From: CAWGJF01 sp963822905
GTDB taxonomy: Bacteria; Bacteroidota; Ignavibacteria; Ignavibacteriales; Ignavibacteriaceae
Direction: 5' to 3'
Assembly: GCA_963822905.1 (NCBI GenBank)
Contig: CAWGJF010000001.1
Span: forward strand, 1,426,001 to 1,490,000
DNA: 64,000 nt
The first letter of the stretch is position 1, and the number at the start of each line of letters is the position of its first letter. Positions 55,301-63,594 of the stretch are shown piece by piece. The position numbers were made by a program, and so were the translations under genes. The notes beneath the pieces were generated by a model, which searched no databases, was not told the DNA's origin, and was given only the letters and a program-made list of their open reading frames with translations.

Positions 55301-56561
55301 CTAAAGCCCACGGTGATTTGATGCTATAAGTTTCAGGGTTATATCTGGTAAATTGTCCTGTAGTTAAATTAAGTTTACAAAATCCTGTGTTAAGTGTTGA
55401 AATCCACAAATTACCTTCATTATCTTCGTCTATCCCGGTTACTTCAGAACCGCTGATGCTGTTTGAGTTTTCCGTATCATATTGAAAATGCCTGAAAGCC
55501 TTCTTCCATTTCGACCATTTACAAAGACCTTTGTCTGTTCCAATCCAAATATTTCCTGATCTGTCTTCAAAAATATTTTCAATATTATTTCCCGGTATGC
55601 TGTGTTCATCCCGGCTGTTATAACGAAAATTTTTTGTTTCACGATTAGTAGGGTTGAAAACGAAAATCCCTTCCGATTGAGTTTCTATCCATAGATTTCC
55701 ATCACGCCATTCGTGTATATTTTGGAATAAATCCTTTGCCCGAACATTTTCAAATATATCATAAGAAAATTTGCTGTTGTCTTTAATATAAATTCTCTTT
55801 AAAGATTCACCGCTAGTTACAAGCCACAGCCTTCGCTTACTATCACAAAGTATTCTTTGTAGATCACCCTTAGTTTCGATTTTATAGTGATGCTGTTCAT
55901 TTGTATAAATGTTTACAGAAACAAATTGCCGCCCATTTGTTGTTAGCCAGATTAAATCAGAACCATCAAATGAAAGAGACATAATCAGAAAATCTTTGAA
56001 CATTGGGGGAATATTATTACCTAATTTTACATAAGTTATTTTTCCTGAAGCCAGGTTAAATTTATATAAACCTTGTCCGAATGTTCCAAGCCAGAGATTT
56101 CCCTGGTTATCCTCACAAAAAGCATTTATAAATTTTAATTTGGTTGAAAGCGAATCAAATACTGGTGGTTCAATCCGTTCAAAATTATCTTTCTCGAAAT
56201 TATAGCGAAGTAATCCGTTTGCGGATATCCAGAGATTACCATTTGAATCAGAAAAAACTGTCATTATATCATTTCCAGTAATGGAAGTTGAATCTCCTTC
56301 AATCGATTTATAAACTTTTACGTTTTTACCATCGTATCTTAACAAACCATCTTTTGTCCCAAACCACATAAATCCATAAGTATCTTGTCCCACGCAGGTT
56401 ATATATTCACTTGAAATAAATTCTGAGAGGTCTACACTGTCAAATGTAATTGGAGCAGTAAATACTTTTTCAGTTTTGCCTGTTTGAGCATAACTCTGTG
56501 AAAATGTTGAAATAAAGAAATTGATAAGCAACAAAATCACATATTTGAAATTGTAGTTCAT
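52368..56561 (-). CDS. Hybrid two-component sensor kinase/response regulator with AraC output (HTCS type)
   Basis: A 1397-residue single-chain regulator. It has a signal peptide (1-25), then about 14 two-component-regulator propeller repeats (residues 50-720; motifs such as GNIWIGTDKGLCKW and GNLWLGTFGQGLYKF) and a Y_Y_Y domain (about 730-810, PPGKYVFRVKASNSDGYWNE). One membrane helix follows (about 820-838), then HisKA with the phospho-His in SHEFRTPL (near 873), HATPase (NALKFTPEG, GTGIGLSLVKEL), a receiver (IISDIMMPKMDGY, Asp near 1185; TGADDYLIKPF) and an AraC-type HTH (SRSQLHRKLKAL, GFNSQAYFTKMF). In Bacteroides such proteins sense glycans in the periplasm and switch on neighbouring loci. 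Here the neighbours are three T9SS cargo genes. Confidence 0.95.
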   Translation of the reverse strand: MNYNFKYVILLLINFFISTFSQSYAQTGKTEKVFTAPITFDSVDLSEFISSEYITCVGQDTYGFMWFGTKDGLLRYDGKNVKVYKSIEGDSTSITGNDIMTVFSDSNGNLWISANGLLRYNFEKDNFERIEPPVFDSLSTKLKFINAFCEDNQGNLWLGTFGQGLYKFNLASGKITYVKLGNNIPPMFKDFLIMSLSFDGSDLIWLTTNGRQFVSVNIYTNEQHHYKIETKGDLQRILCDSKRRLWLVTSGESLKRIYIKDNSKFSYDIFENVRAKDLFQNIHEWRDGNLWIETQSEGIFVFNPTNRETKNFRYNSRDEHSIPGNNIENIFEDRSGNIWIGTDKGLCKWSKWKKAFRHFQYDTENSNSISGSEVTGIDEDNEGNLWISTLNTGFCKLNLTTGQFTRYNPETYSIKSPWALEILSVNDGSVWIATNFMHGLNHFNPKSNSIKEYLHNSTDETTLSSNLVTLLFQDKQGRIWVGPANNGLNLYNPAEDNFTRFKNNPSDENSLSGNDVYSIYQTSNSVLWIGTNNGIDEFNPDNQSFKNYLPQKPLNDTSKSFDVYSICEGTGTNIWLGTNEGLFLFDTVTKVFEQMPELPEIIDKRVFGILKDNSGKLWLQTKSALVKFNRDNKTFRIYNKQNGWIQTSVFEREWRGSYKKLNSGEMVFGGSNGITIFNPEDIIDNAESPQVYLTGFSLFNTAIEVNGNPFGERKNQDSILTKSVLFANKVVLNHDENSFTFNFASLDFTNPFANQYAYKLQGFDKDWINSGNLNTASFTNIPPGKYVFRVKASNSDGYWNEEGASIKIIILPPWWKTTSAYFGYVIFFLLILYLLRRFEINRIKTRNQLRMQEFETNKLHEIDQMKSRFFANISHEFRTPLTLILGILDKRLKRPEEDKSDFKIMKKNADRSLQLINQLLELSKLEAGTVKIKAGGIDIVRFTRRIASSFVSLADQNKIDIILNNLSLKTDKLIDPVIVYFDFEKMETIIYNLLSNALKFTPEGEKISINITTKQNTVEVSITNTGVNIPENELPHLFDRFYQGNSNDNKNFEGTGIGLSLVKELIEMHHGEVTVSSKNNQTTFTIILLLGKSHFSDEQIMEDSQGVIKTETELIQSVNDAIIDVELSNRNETKNEGGIILVVEDHFDLRNFICEQLEDEYSIIEAEDGEKGFQLAEEIIPDLIISDIMMPKMDGYQLSKEIKNNFKTNHIPVILLTAKASLENKLEGLETGADDYLIKPFNTDELKTRVKNLIRLRQQMREKFRTEMILKPADVIVPSNQKIFIDKLTNIIEKNIENENFSVEVLSTEIGMSRSQLHRKLKALTNQAPSEFIRNFRLQRAANLIRQNAGNMAEIAYKVGFNSQAYFTKMFQENFGITPSDFKKQSNKYEDHQTSEN

Positions 56562-56694
56562 TTTTATAATAATTTAATAAAGTATTCAGCAGAACATTAT
56601 TGAATAGATTTTAATAATTTTTTACAATAATTAATTTTAATTTGTCAATTATTTTTGTCAGTCAAAAGATAAAAGAGAAGCGGAGAATTAACAA

Positions 56695-56722
56695 TTGATA
56701 ATCTTTGGTTATTAATTATCAA
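56695..56722. other. Inverted repeat upstream of the hybrid regulator
   Basis: TTGATAAT (56695-56702) and ATTATCAA (56715-56722) form a perfect inverted repeat with a 12-base spacer, in the divergent gap between the hybrid regulator and the small 79-residue protein. It is AT-only apart from one G/C pair per arm, so chance is plausible. The remainder of 56.56-56.81 kb is featureless. Confidence 0.3.
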
Positions 56723-56814
56723 CATATCGTATAATATATACTCATACTTTCCCAATGTTTCTTACCGATAAAAAAACTAAATTGCATATGTAAATGAATA
56801 ATACAGAGGGTGAA

Positions 56815-57054
56815 ATGAACATTGACTGGACCGAATACCTTAACCAAACCTTAAATGTAACTCTTCATGAAAACTATGGGGTAAAACAAGATCCCAAAAC
56901 AGAGCAGGCATTATATGAAATCGTTTTCAAAACCGGCAGACTAATAAATGCTTTTGACGATGGATTACTGCTTGAAAGCAAACGTGAAGAACAGCGCGTG
57001 GGGATTTTTATCCCTTACAATTCAATTAAATGTGTAGAAATTTTTGATTTTTAA
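56815..57054 (+). CDS. Small conserved-looking protein, possible Sm-like fold
   Basis: A 79-residue protein from ATG 56815, chosen because GAGGGTGAA lies immediately upstream (an ATG at 56794 is also in frame). The second half, KTGRLINAFDDGLLLESKRE then VGIFIPYNSIKCVEIF, has a pattern of short beta strands with a D-D-G turn, like a small Sm/Hfq-type barrel. This is a pattern impression only. It lies 13 bases before the plug-protein start and in the same direction, so the two are probably co-transcribed. Confidence 0.5.
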   Translation: MNIDWTEYLNQTLNVTLHENYGVKQDPKTEQALYEIVFKTGRLINAFDDGLLLESKREEQRVGIFIPYNSIKCVEIFDF

Positions 57055-57067
57055 ACCAGGAAACATT

Positions 57068-58291
57068 TTGAAAATATATTCACTCTTTTTTATCCTGATT
57101 TTTTCTGCTGTTCAATTTCCACAAGACTTCACTGTTAAAAGTTTAATAGCATACACATCAGACAGCAAGACTTCAATTCCAGTTATAGTAGAAAGCAATA
57201 AACTCGTAATAGAATTTGATGTTCAGGGAGATTTTATTCCCAATATGAATATGGTATTTCGTTTTTGTGATTCTGACTGGAAGCCAACTCAAAATATTTT
57301 CCTACTTAATCAAAATCATTCTACCAATTATTTCCTTGATTTTGATAATCTGCCGATCACAGTGATTGACGACGCAAAGTATCATTTTAAAGGAAGTTTT
57401 CCGGATAGTAAAGGTGATGTTGAGTTTCCATTTTCGGGCAAATGGAGATTTTATATTACTGATACACAGGACAGTTCGATTGTTTATGGACAGGGAAGAT
57501 TTTATGTAGTTAAAAATGATTTTCCTATTTCTGTAAAAGTGAAACAAGATGAACTCGAAGACAAATCTTATTGGCCTGTCGATCTCGCAAAAGCATTTAA
57601 TGTGTCTACAGACTTTTATTTACCTGCAGATTTTCATCCCGCTTTTGTAGATCATGTTGAAATAATTGATGATCATCTTATCGATTATCCAATTGTTGTT
57701 AATAGAAATATGAATGATCTCAAAAGACAATTTAAGTGGGATGCTGACCGGAAGTTTACTTTTACGGCAAGAGATATCCAGGCTGGTAATGAATATCGAC
57801 AAGTAGATTTAAGAAATCATAATTTGTATTCCGGTCCTGACGTTCATGCACAACGTGATGGAATTGAACAATCCCGTTTTTATAAAAATCCAACCGGAAC
57901 AGATTTAAATGGAGGGTTGCTTTATAGTGATTTTAAAGATGATTTTTCAACTTATTTAAATGTAACCTTTTCTATCCGACCTCCTGAAGAAATTCAAAGT
58001 GATATATTTCTTGTCGGCGCTTTTAATGACTGGAAACTTTCTCCCGAAAGTAAAATGGATAACAGCGGTGGAGTCCATTCACTAACACTTCATCTTAAAC
58101 GCGGAATTTATGACTATCAGTATGTTGTCGCTGATTTGTTAGGGACTGAAATTCAAAATGCTGACTGGCAGATTCTCGAAGGAAATACGTGGAACCATTC
58201 CAAGGAATTTCATGTTTTTCTGTATTATAAAGAACAACAGGATGGAGGATATGATAGAATTATCGGGTATGCTAAAGTAATAACAAAATAA
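57068..58291 (+). CDS. Type IX secretion system plug-domain protein (DUF5103)
   Basis: A 407-residue exported protein. I chose TTG 57068 because AGGAAA lies just upstream and the product then begins with a good signal peptide (KIYSLFFILIFSAVQFPQDF); an earlier TTG at 57044 is possible. The N-half (LVIEFDVQGDFIPNMNMVFRF, CDSDWKPTQN, GKWRFYITD) and the C-terminal half with FLVGAFNDWKLSPESKM and LKRGIYDYQYV match the two-part plug domain seen with the T9SS translocon. The C-terminal part resembles an AMPK/CBM48-like Ig fold. It fits the T9SS cargo genes elsewhere in the window. Confidence 0.82.
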   Translation: MKIYSLFFILIFSAVQFPQDFTVKSLIAYTSDSKTSIPVIVESNKLVIEFDVQGDFIPNMNMVFRFCDSDWKPTQNIFLLNQNHSTNYFLDFDNLPITVIDDAKYHFKGSFPDSKGDVEFPFSGKWRFYITDTQDSSIVYGQGRFYVVKNDFPISVKVKQDELEDKSYWPVDLAKAFNVSTDFYLPADFHPAFVDHVEIIDDHLIDYPIVVNRNMNDLKRQFKWDADRKFTFTARDIQAGNEYRQVDLRNHNLYSGPDVHAQRDGIEQSRFYKNPTGTDLNGGLLYSDFKDDFSTYLNVTFSIRPPEEIQSDIFLVGAFNDWKLSPESKMDNSGGVHSLTLHLKRGIYDYQYVVADLLGTEIQNADWQILEGNTWNHSKEFHVFLYYKEQQDGGYDRIIGYAKVITK

Positions 58292-58292
58292 T

Positions 58293-59288
58293 ATGGAAAA
58301 ATTGAATATTGGCGTTATTGGTACCGGTCATCTTGGAAAGTTACACACAAAGCTGCTTTCTGAAATCGATAATGCAAATCTTGTTGGAATTTATGATGCT
58401 AATCCTGACCAGGCCAAATCAGTTGAAAAAGAATTAAATGTAAAATCATTTGAAAAACTCGATGATCTTCTCCGAAATATAAACGCAGTTTCTATAGCTG
58501 CAACAACAACCGCACATTATGAACTTGCAAAATATTGTTTTGAAAAAAATGTTCACGTTATTATTGAGAAGCCGATAACTGCAACAATTCCGCAAGCAGA
58601 AGATCTCGTAAAAATTTCAAAAGAAAAAAATCTGAAGCTTCAGGTTGGACACATTGAACGGTTTAATCCAGCACTAGTGTCAATGGAAGAGTTAATTAAT
58701 GATCCGATGTTTATTCAAACTGACAGGCTAGCACAATTTAATCCTCGCGGGACAGATGTAGCAGTTGTTCTCGATCTTATGATTCATGATATCGATATAA
58801 TTTTGAGCCTTGTTAAAAGTGAAGTCAAAGACATTAAAGCTAATGGGGTTCCGGTTGTCTCAGATAACATTGACATTGCAAACGCAAGAATCGAATTTGA
58901 AAATGGTGCTGTGGCAAATGTTACTGCAAGCAGAATTTCACAAAAGAAAATGCGCAAGATGAGAATCTTTCAACGCGATTGCTACCTTGCTTTGGATTTT
59001 ACAACAGGCATTTCTGATGTTTATCGTTTACTTCCGGTGGAGAAAGAATTTGATCAATCTTACATTTCATTTGGTGAAATTGGAGTTGGTGAAAAGAAGA
59101 AACGACTTGTATATTCACAACCTGAACACCAGGAAATAAATGCTCTCAAATACGAACTTCAGCTTTTTGTTGATGCCGTAATTAATGGGAAAGAATTAGT
59201 GGTTTCAGGTGAAGATGGTTTGCGTGCTTTAAAAGTTGCTGAAAGAATTTTAAATCAAATTGAATTAAACCTTAAAGGGAGACAATGA
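58293..59288 (+). CDS. Gfo/Idh/MocA-family NAD(P)-dependent oxidoreductase
   Basis: A 331-residue two-domain protein: N-terminal Rossmann fold INIGVIGTGHLGKLHTKLL-like start (GVIGTGHLGKLH at 7-18), EKPITATIPQAEDLV (conserved E-K-P), GHIERFNPAL and a C-terminal alpha/beta domain with DLMIHDIDIILSLV. Family members act on sugars, sugar nucleotides or biliverdin-like compounds; the substrate cannot be read. It starts one base after the plug gene and overlaps the next gene (ATGA), so it belongs to the envelope-related operon. Confidence 0.9.
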   Translation: MEKLNIGVIGTGHLGKLHTKLLSEIDNANLVGIYDANPDQAKSVEKELNVKSFEKLDDLLRNINAVSIAATTTAHYELAKYCFEKNVHVIIEKPITATIPQAEDLVKISKEKNLKLQVGHIERFNPALVSMEELINDPMFIQTDRLAQFNPRGTDVAVVLDLMIHDIDIILSLVKSEVKDIKANGVPVVSDNIDIANARIEFENGAVANVTASRISQKKMRKMRIFQRDCYLALDFTTGISDVYRLLPVEKEFDQSYISFGEIGVGEKKKRLVYSQPEHQEINALKYELQLFVDAVINGKELVVSGEDGLRALKVAERILNQIELNLKGRQ

Positions 59289-59896
59289 AAAAATTATTAT
59301 TTACCACATTTGTCATTTTTACAATTTTAGGAGGAATGAATTGTAGTGTTTACCAAACTATTGCAAATCTTTCACGATTACAATTCAAGCTTGGTGATGT
59401 AAATAATTTTGCAATTGGAGGAGTAAATATTTCTGGTAAATCTAAGTTCCAGGATTTTTCTGCTCTTGAAATAATAAACCTTACTTCAACTTTAACATCA
59501 GGAAAATTTCCTGTTTCATTTGTTTTGAATGTCGATGCAAAAAATCCAAATGACGGAACTGGTGGTTATGCAAAAACAAATGCAACTCTGCAATCATTTG
59601 CATGGAAATTAAAGATAGATGATAAGCAGACAATTTCCGGTGATATTGGAAGCCCGTTCACTGTTCCCGGTACGGGCGAAGCCATTATCATTCCTCTTAC
59701 AATGGAAATGGATTTGCTTAATTTCTTTAATAATAATGGGCTGGAGTCCTTAGTTAATCTTGCTTTGGCTCTCGGTGGTCAGCAAGGTTCTTCTTCAAGA
59801 TTAACCTTACTTGCAAAACCAACTGTTTCAACACCGATTGGAAATATTTCTTATCCGGGTGAACTGATAATTGTTGATTCAAAATTTACGAACTAA
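59285..59896 (+). CDS. LEA2/WHy-like lipoprotein
   Basis: A 203-residue protein. Residues 1-19 form a lipoprotein signal ending at the Cys in LGGMNCSVY. The mature part (about 45-200) resembles a late-embryogenesis-abundant type 2 fold: PVSFVLNVDAKNPND, then SFAWKLKIDDKQTISGDI, and a later ELIIVDSKF strand. The role of bacterial members is unknown. The ATG overlaps the preceding TGA. Confidence 0.65.
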   Translation: MKKLLFTTFVIFTILGGMNCSVYQTIANLSRLQFKLGDVNNFAIGGVNISGKSKFQDFSALEIINLTSTLTSGKFPVSFVLNVDAKNPNDGTGGYAKTNATLQSFAWKLKIDDKQTISGDIGSPFTVPGTGEAIIIPLTMEMDLLNFFNNNGLESLVNLALALGGQQGSSSRLTLLAKPTVSTPIGNISYPGELIIVDSKFTN

Positions 59897-59920
59897 ATTA
59901 TATTTATCTTCTTAATAAAA

Positions 59921-60886
59921 ATGGCGGATAAAAAAGTAAAATATGTAATTGGTGTTGATCTTGGCGGGACAAGCATTAAGTTTGGAATCGTTTCAGATTC
60001 CGGCAAACTCATAAAAAAGAACTCCTTCAAAACCGAAGCCGAGAAAGGACCGAAAACTGTTCTCGAAAATATTAAAAAAGGAATTCACTCATTCATTGCA
60101 GATAAAAAGTATAAAATAGTCGGAATAGGAATTGGCTGTCCGGGAGTTGTAACTCCTGGAAAAGGAATTGTTGAAAATCCACCAAACCTTCCGGGTTGGA
60201 ACAAAGTTAATGTCGGAAATATTATTTCGCAGGAATTTGACAAACAGGTTTTTGTTGATAACGATGCAAATGCAGCAGCTATTGGTGAGCTTATTTTTGG
60301 AAGCGGTAAACGATATAATTCATTTATAATGGTAACACTTGGCACCGGTGTCGGCGGTGGCATTATTATAAATAATAAAATATATCATGGTGATAAAGGA
60401 GCTGCAGGAGAGATTGGTCACATATCAATAGATTATAACGGACCAAAATGTAACTGCGGTTCGTATGGCTGCATTGAAGCATATGCAGGTAATCAGTATT
60501 TAAAGGAAAGAGTAAGGAACGAATTAAAAAATCATCCAGAATCAGAAATCTGGAAGTTAATTGAGAATGATCTAAGTAAAGTTTCACCCCGAAATATTCA
60601 GTATGCTGCTGAATTAGGAGATGCATATGCAAAATCTGTAATTACAGAATTGGGTGTCCGGCTTGGATCGGCTTTTGCTTCTTTGTGCAATGTGCTGGAC
60701 ATTAGTGTTTTTATTATCGGTGGAGGATTGGCAGGCTTTGGAAAGCCACTTTTCGATTCAATGGAAAAAACTACAATTAAAAGAGTACTGTCTCCAATCA
60801 AATCACGTGTAAAAATTTTACCAGCCAAACTTAAAAATGATGCGGGTATAAAAGGCGCATCTGCTTTGGTATTTCATCGTACCTGA
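59921..60886 (+). CDS. ROK-family sugar kinase (glucokinase-like)
   Basis: A 321-residue kinase: phosphate-1 motif IGVDLGGTSIKFGIV (9-23), VDNDANAAAIGE (catalytic Asp in DNDAN), TLGTGVGGGIIIN, and the ROK zinc signature GEIGHISID followed by CNCGSYGCIEAYAG with the three Cys ligands. The C-terminal adenosine site IIGGGLAGFG is present. It probably phosphorylates glucose (or another hexose) with ATP, feeding the glycolytic genes seen elsewhere in the window. It has no signal peptide. Confidence 0.92.
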   Translation: MADKKVKYVIGVDLGGTSIKFGIVSDSGKLIKKNSFKTEAEKGPKTVLENIKKGIHSFIADKKYKIVGIGIGCPGVVTPGKGIVENPPNLPGWNKVNVGNIISQEFDKQVFVDNDANAAAIGELIFGSGKRYNSFIMVTLGTGVGGGIIINNKIYHGDKGAAGEIGHISIDYNGPKCNCGSYGCIEAYAGNQYLKERVRNELKNHPESEIWKLIENDLSKVSPRNIQYAAELGDAYAKSVITELGVRLGSAFASLCNVLDISVFIIGGGLAGFGKPLFDSMEKTTIKRVLSPIKSRVKILPAKLKNDAGIKGASALVFHRT

Positions 60887-60988
60887 AAGTTCTTTCCTTC
60901 TGCACTTTAAATTTGTAACAAACTTTATATCTCAACGTCAACTCAATATAGTATATTTAATCAGTGGAGTAATTATTATTTTTCAAGT

Positions 60989-63538
60989 ATGAAATCGATC
61001 TTTCTACTGATTATATGTATAATTTCTACTTCTTTGCTTTCCGCACAACAGGTGGATTCGGTTTTTTCCGAAAGTGATTCACTTCTTGTTGAATCTCCCG
61101 ATTCTTTAAGTCTTTTAGCAGATGAAAATGAAAAGTCAGATATTGATACTGTGATTTATGCTTCTGCATCCGATTCGCTTATTTTTTTCATAAAAGAAAA
61201 AAAGATGAGCATACACGGAAATGCAAATATTAAATACAAACAGACTGATATTAAAAGCTCCAATATTTATATCGATTTTAATCGTTATGAACTTCAAGCT
61301 GAAGGCAAAATGAATGATTCGTCAGGAACAATGTCGGATACACCCGTTCTTTCGGATGCTGGAGAGGTTTATGAAGGACAAACGATGAAGTATAATTTTA
61401 AGACGGGGCAGGGATCACTTTCTGAAGTTAATACTGAATTACAGGGGGCATTTTATCATGGTGAAAAAATAAAAAAAGTTACGAAGGATACTTACTTCAT
61501 TGAAAATGGAAAGTACACAACTTGCGATAAAAAAGATCCTGACTATTATATTTTTTCTCCAAAGATGAAAGTTATTCAGAACGATGAAATTGTAGCTGAA
61601 TGGGTCATTTTATTTTTTGGTGATGTACCGCTTCCTTTACCCATCCCATTTGCTGTTCTTCCACTACAGTCAGGCAGGCGTTCTGGAATTATTGCACCGG
61701 TTTTTGGATCAAGCGGAACTTATGGTACATACTTTTCAAGGTTCGGTTACTTCTGGGCTATAAGTGATTATATGGATTGGAATGCACAGGCAGATTATTA
61801 TACTCGTGGAAGTTACACTCTTAACAGCCGTTTCCGATATGCAAAGAGATATAATTTTACCGGCAGGATAGAAGGATCATATAAAGATTTTACGACTGGT
61901 GAATCAACCGACCCTGATTTTAATGAGAAGATTGATTGGGATCTGAGATGGTATCACAACCAAACAATTACACCTTCGATGAGGTTGGATGCTAATCTTG
62001 AATTTGCTTCAAGTAATTTTCTTCAGAGAGGTACTGTTAATCCGAATGACTATTTAAGGAATGAAATCATTTCTAATGCAACTCTTTCAAAATCCTGGGA
62101 AGAATCCGGTATAAGCACAACAATTAATTACAACCGCAGACAAGTTATTCAGACCAATGATATCTATGAAGTATTGCCAAGTATATCTGTCAGCAAATCT
62201 CAAAGCTATCCTTTCAGATCCGGTTCCTCCGAATCGAACAGAAAATGGTATGAACTTTTTGGCTATTCTTATTCAGGACAATTTCAGAATAACAGGAATA
62301 AAGTAAATGGAGATTTAAAAATAAGAGGAGGAGTAAAACACAATCTAAATTTCGATTTTTCACCCAAGCTTGGATATTTTACCATCTCGCCAAGATTCAG
62401 TTACCAGGAAAAATGGTATAACAAGCAAATCGAAACCAACTTTGAACCAAACGATACTGGCGGAGTTTCATTAGTTACTAAAGACATTCATAAAATTGAT
62501 TTTGTTAGAACTTTTGATGCTGGACTAGGCGCATCAACAAAATTTTTCGGATTTTTTACTCCTCCAATACCGGGGATTAGTGCAATCAGACACACTGTTA
62601 CTCCATCGATTACTTATAGTTACAGACCTGATTTTTCAAAACCATTCTGGGGATACTATAAAGAGTATACTGATACTTCCGGAAAAGTTGTGAAGTATGA
62701 TAAATTTTCTAAAGAAATATTCGGTGGTGCCAGTTCAGGTGAGCAGCAGTTGTTAAGCTTTAACATCGGAAATAATTTTGAAATGAAAACCATACCGGAT
62801 CCAACTGATACAACTTCAAAAGAACAAAAAATACAATTATTAAATCTTTCTGCTGGAATAAGTTATAATATTGCTGCGGATACTTTAAATTTTTCTGATC
62901 TCCGTTTATCATACAGAACACAAATAAGCGATCTGTTCGATTTTTCAGGTTCATCAAGTTTTACACCTTACGATTACGCAGGCACAACACCAAGAATTAA
63001 TAAATATTTAATCGATGAAGGAAAAGGTTTGCTTCGATTGACAAACTTGAGTTTTTCTGTTACTACACATCTGTCCGGAGAAAAGCTAAGTACATCTGAA
63101 ACCGGAAAGAATCCTTCCAATAATAATGAAAAAGATGAATATGGATTAAGAGATGATCAGAGTAATGTTTATAAAGGAATTTATCCTGAAGGTGATCCGG
63201 ATTTCAGTATTCCCTGGGACATTTCTCTTTCATATAATTTTAATCTTTCACGTCCAACACCGGAGAATGAAAATAAATATTCTAATATTAGCGGAAACCT
63301 TAATTTTAATCTTACTCCCAAATGGAAATTTTCAGTAACGGGAGGATATGATTTCAAAAGCAAAGAATTTACTTCTCCACAAGTCAGGATTTCGCGCGAT
63401 TTACATTGCTGGATAATGAATTTTACATGGAACCCGGTTGGATTTTATCGTGGATACCGGCTTGAAATAAGAGTAAAAGCTCCTCAACTTCAGGATTTAA
63501 AAATAACGAAGCAAAATGAATTTTTTGAAACAAGATAA
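60989..63538 (+). CDS. lptD: LPS-assembly protein LptD-like (OstA family)
   Basis: An 849-residue outer-membrane protein: signal peptide (1-19, ending LLSAQQ), an acidic spacer, an OstA/LptA-like jelly-roll domain (about 55-170; IHGNANIKYKQTDIKSSNIY), then a large C-terminal barrel. In the barrel, PLPLPIPFAVLPLQSGRRSG (about 214-233) is the conserved LptD segment preceding strand 1. Bacteroidota-type LptD proteins have this length. The expected cysteine pairing of E. coli LptD is not obvious. The product would insert lipopolysaccharide in the outer membrane, consistent with a Gram-negative envelope. Confidence 0.85.
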   Translation: MKSIFLLIICIISTSLLSAQQVDSVFSESDSLLVESPDSLSLLADENEKSDIDTVIYASASDSLIFFIKEKKMSIHGNANIKYKQTDIKSSNIYIDFNRYELQAEGKMNDSSGTMSDTPVLSDAGEVYEGQTMKYNFKTGQGSLSEVNTELQGAFYHGEKIKKVTKDTYFIENGKYTTCDKKDPDYYIFSPKMKVIQNDEIVAEWVILFFGDVPLPLPIPFAVLPLQSGRRSGIIAPVFGSSGTYGTYFSRFGYFWAISDYMDWNAQADYYTRGSYTLNSRFRYAKRYNFTGRIEGSYKDFTTGESTDPDFNEKIDWDLRWYHNQTITPSMRLDANLEFASSNFLQRGTVNPNDYLRNEIISNATLSKSWEESGISTTINYNRRQVIQTNDIYEVLPSISVSKSQSYPFRSGSSESNRKWYELFGYSYSGQFQNNRNKVNGDLKIRGGVKHNLNFDFSPKLGYFTISPRFSYQEKWYNKQIETNFEPNDTGGVSLVTKDIHKIDFVRTFDAGLGASTKFFGFFTPPIPGISAIRHTVTPSITYSYRPDFSKPFWGYYKEYTDTSGKVVKYDKFSKEIFGGASSGEQQLLSFNIGNNFEMKTIPDPTDTTSKEQKIQLLNLSAGISYNIAADTLNFSDLRLSYRTQISDLFDFSGSSSFTPYDYAGTTPRINKYLIDEGKGLLRLTNLSFSVTTHLSGEKLSTSETGKNPSNNNEKDEYGLRDDQSNVYKGIYPEGDPDFSIPWDISLSYNFNLSRPTPENENKYSNISGNLNFNLTPKWKFSVTGGYDFKSKEFTSPQVRISRDLHCWIMNFTWNPVGFYRGYRLEIRVKAPQLQDLKITKQNEFFETR

Positions 63539-63594
63539 TCTGGAAAAGTAAAACGTGAGACGTTAGATGTGAAAAGAAAAAAAAGGAATTAATA

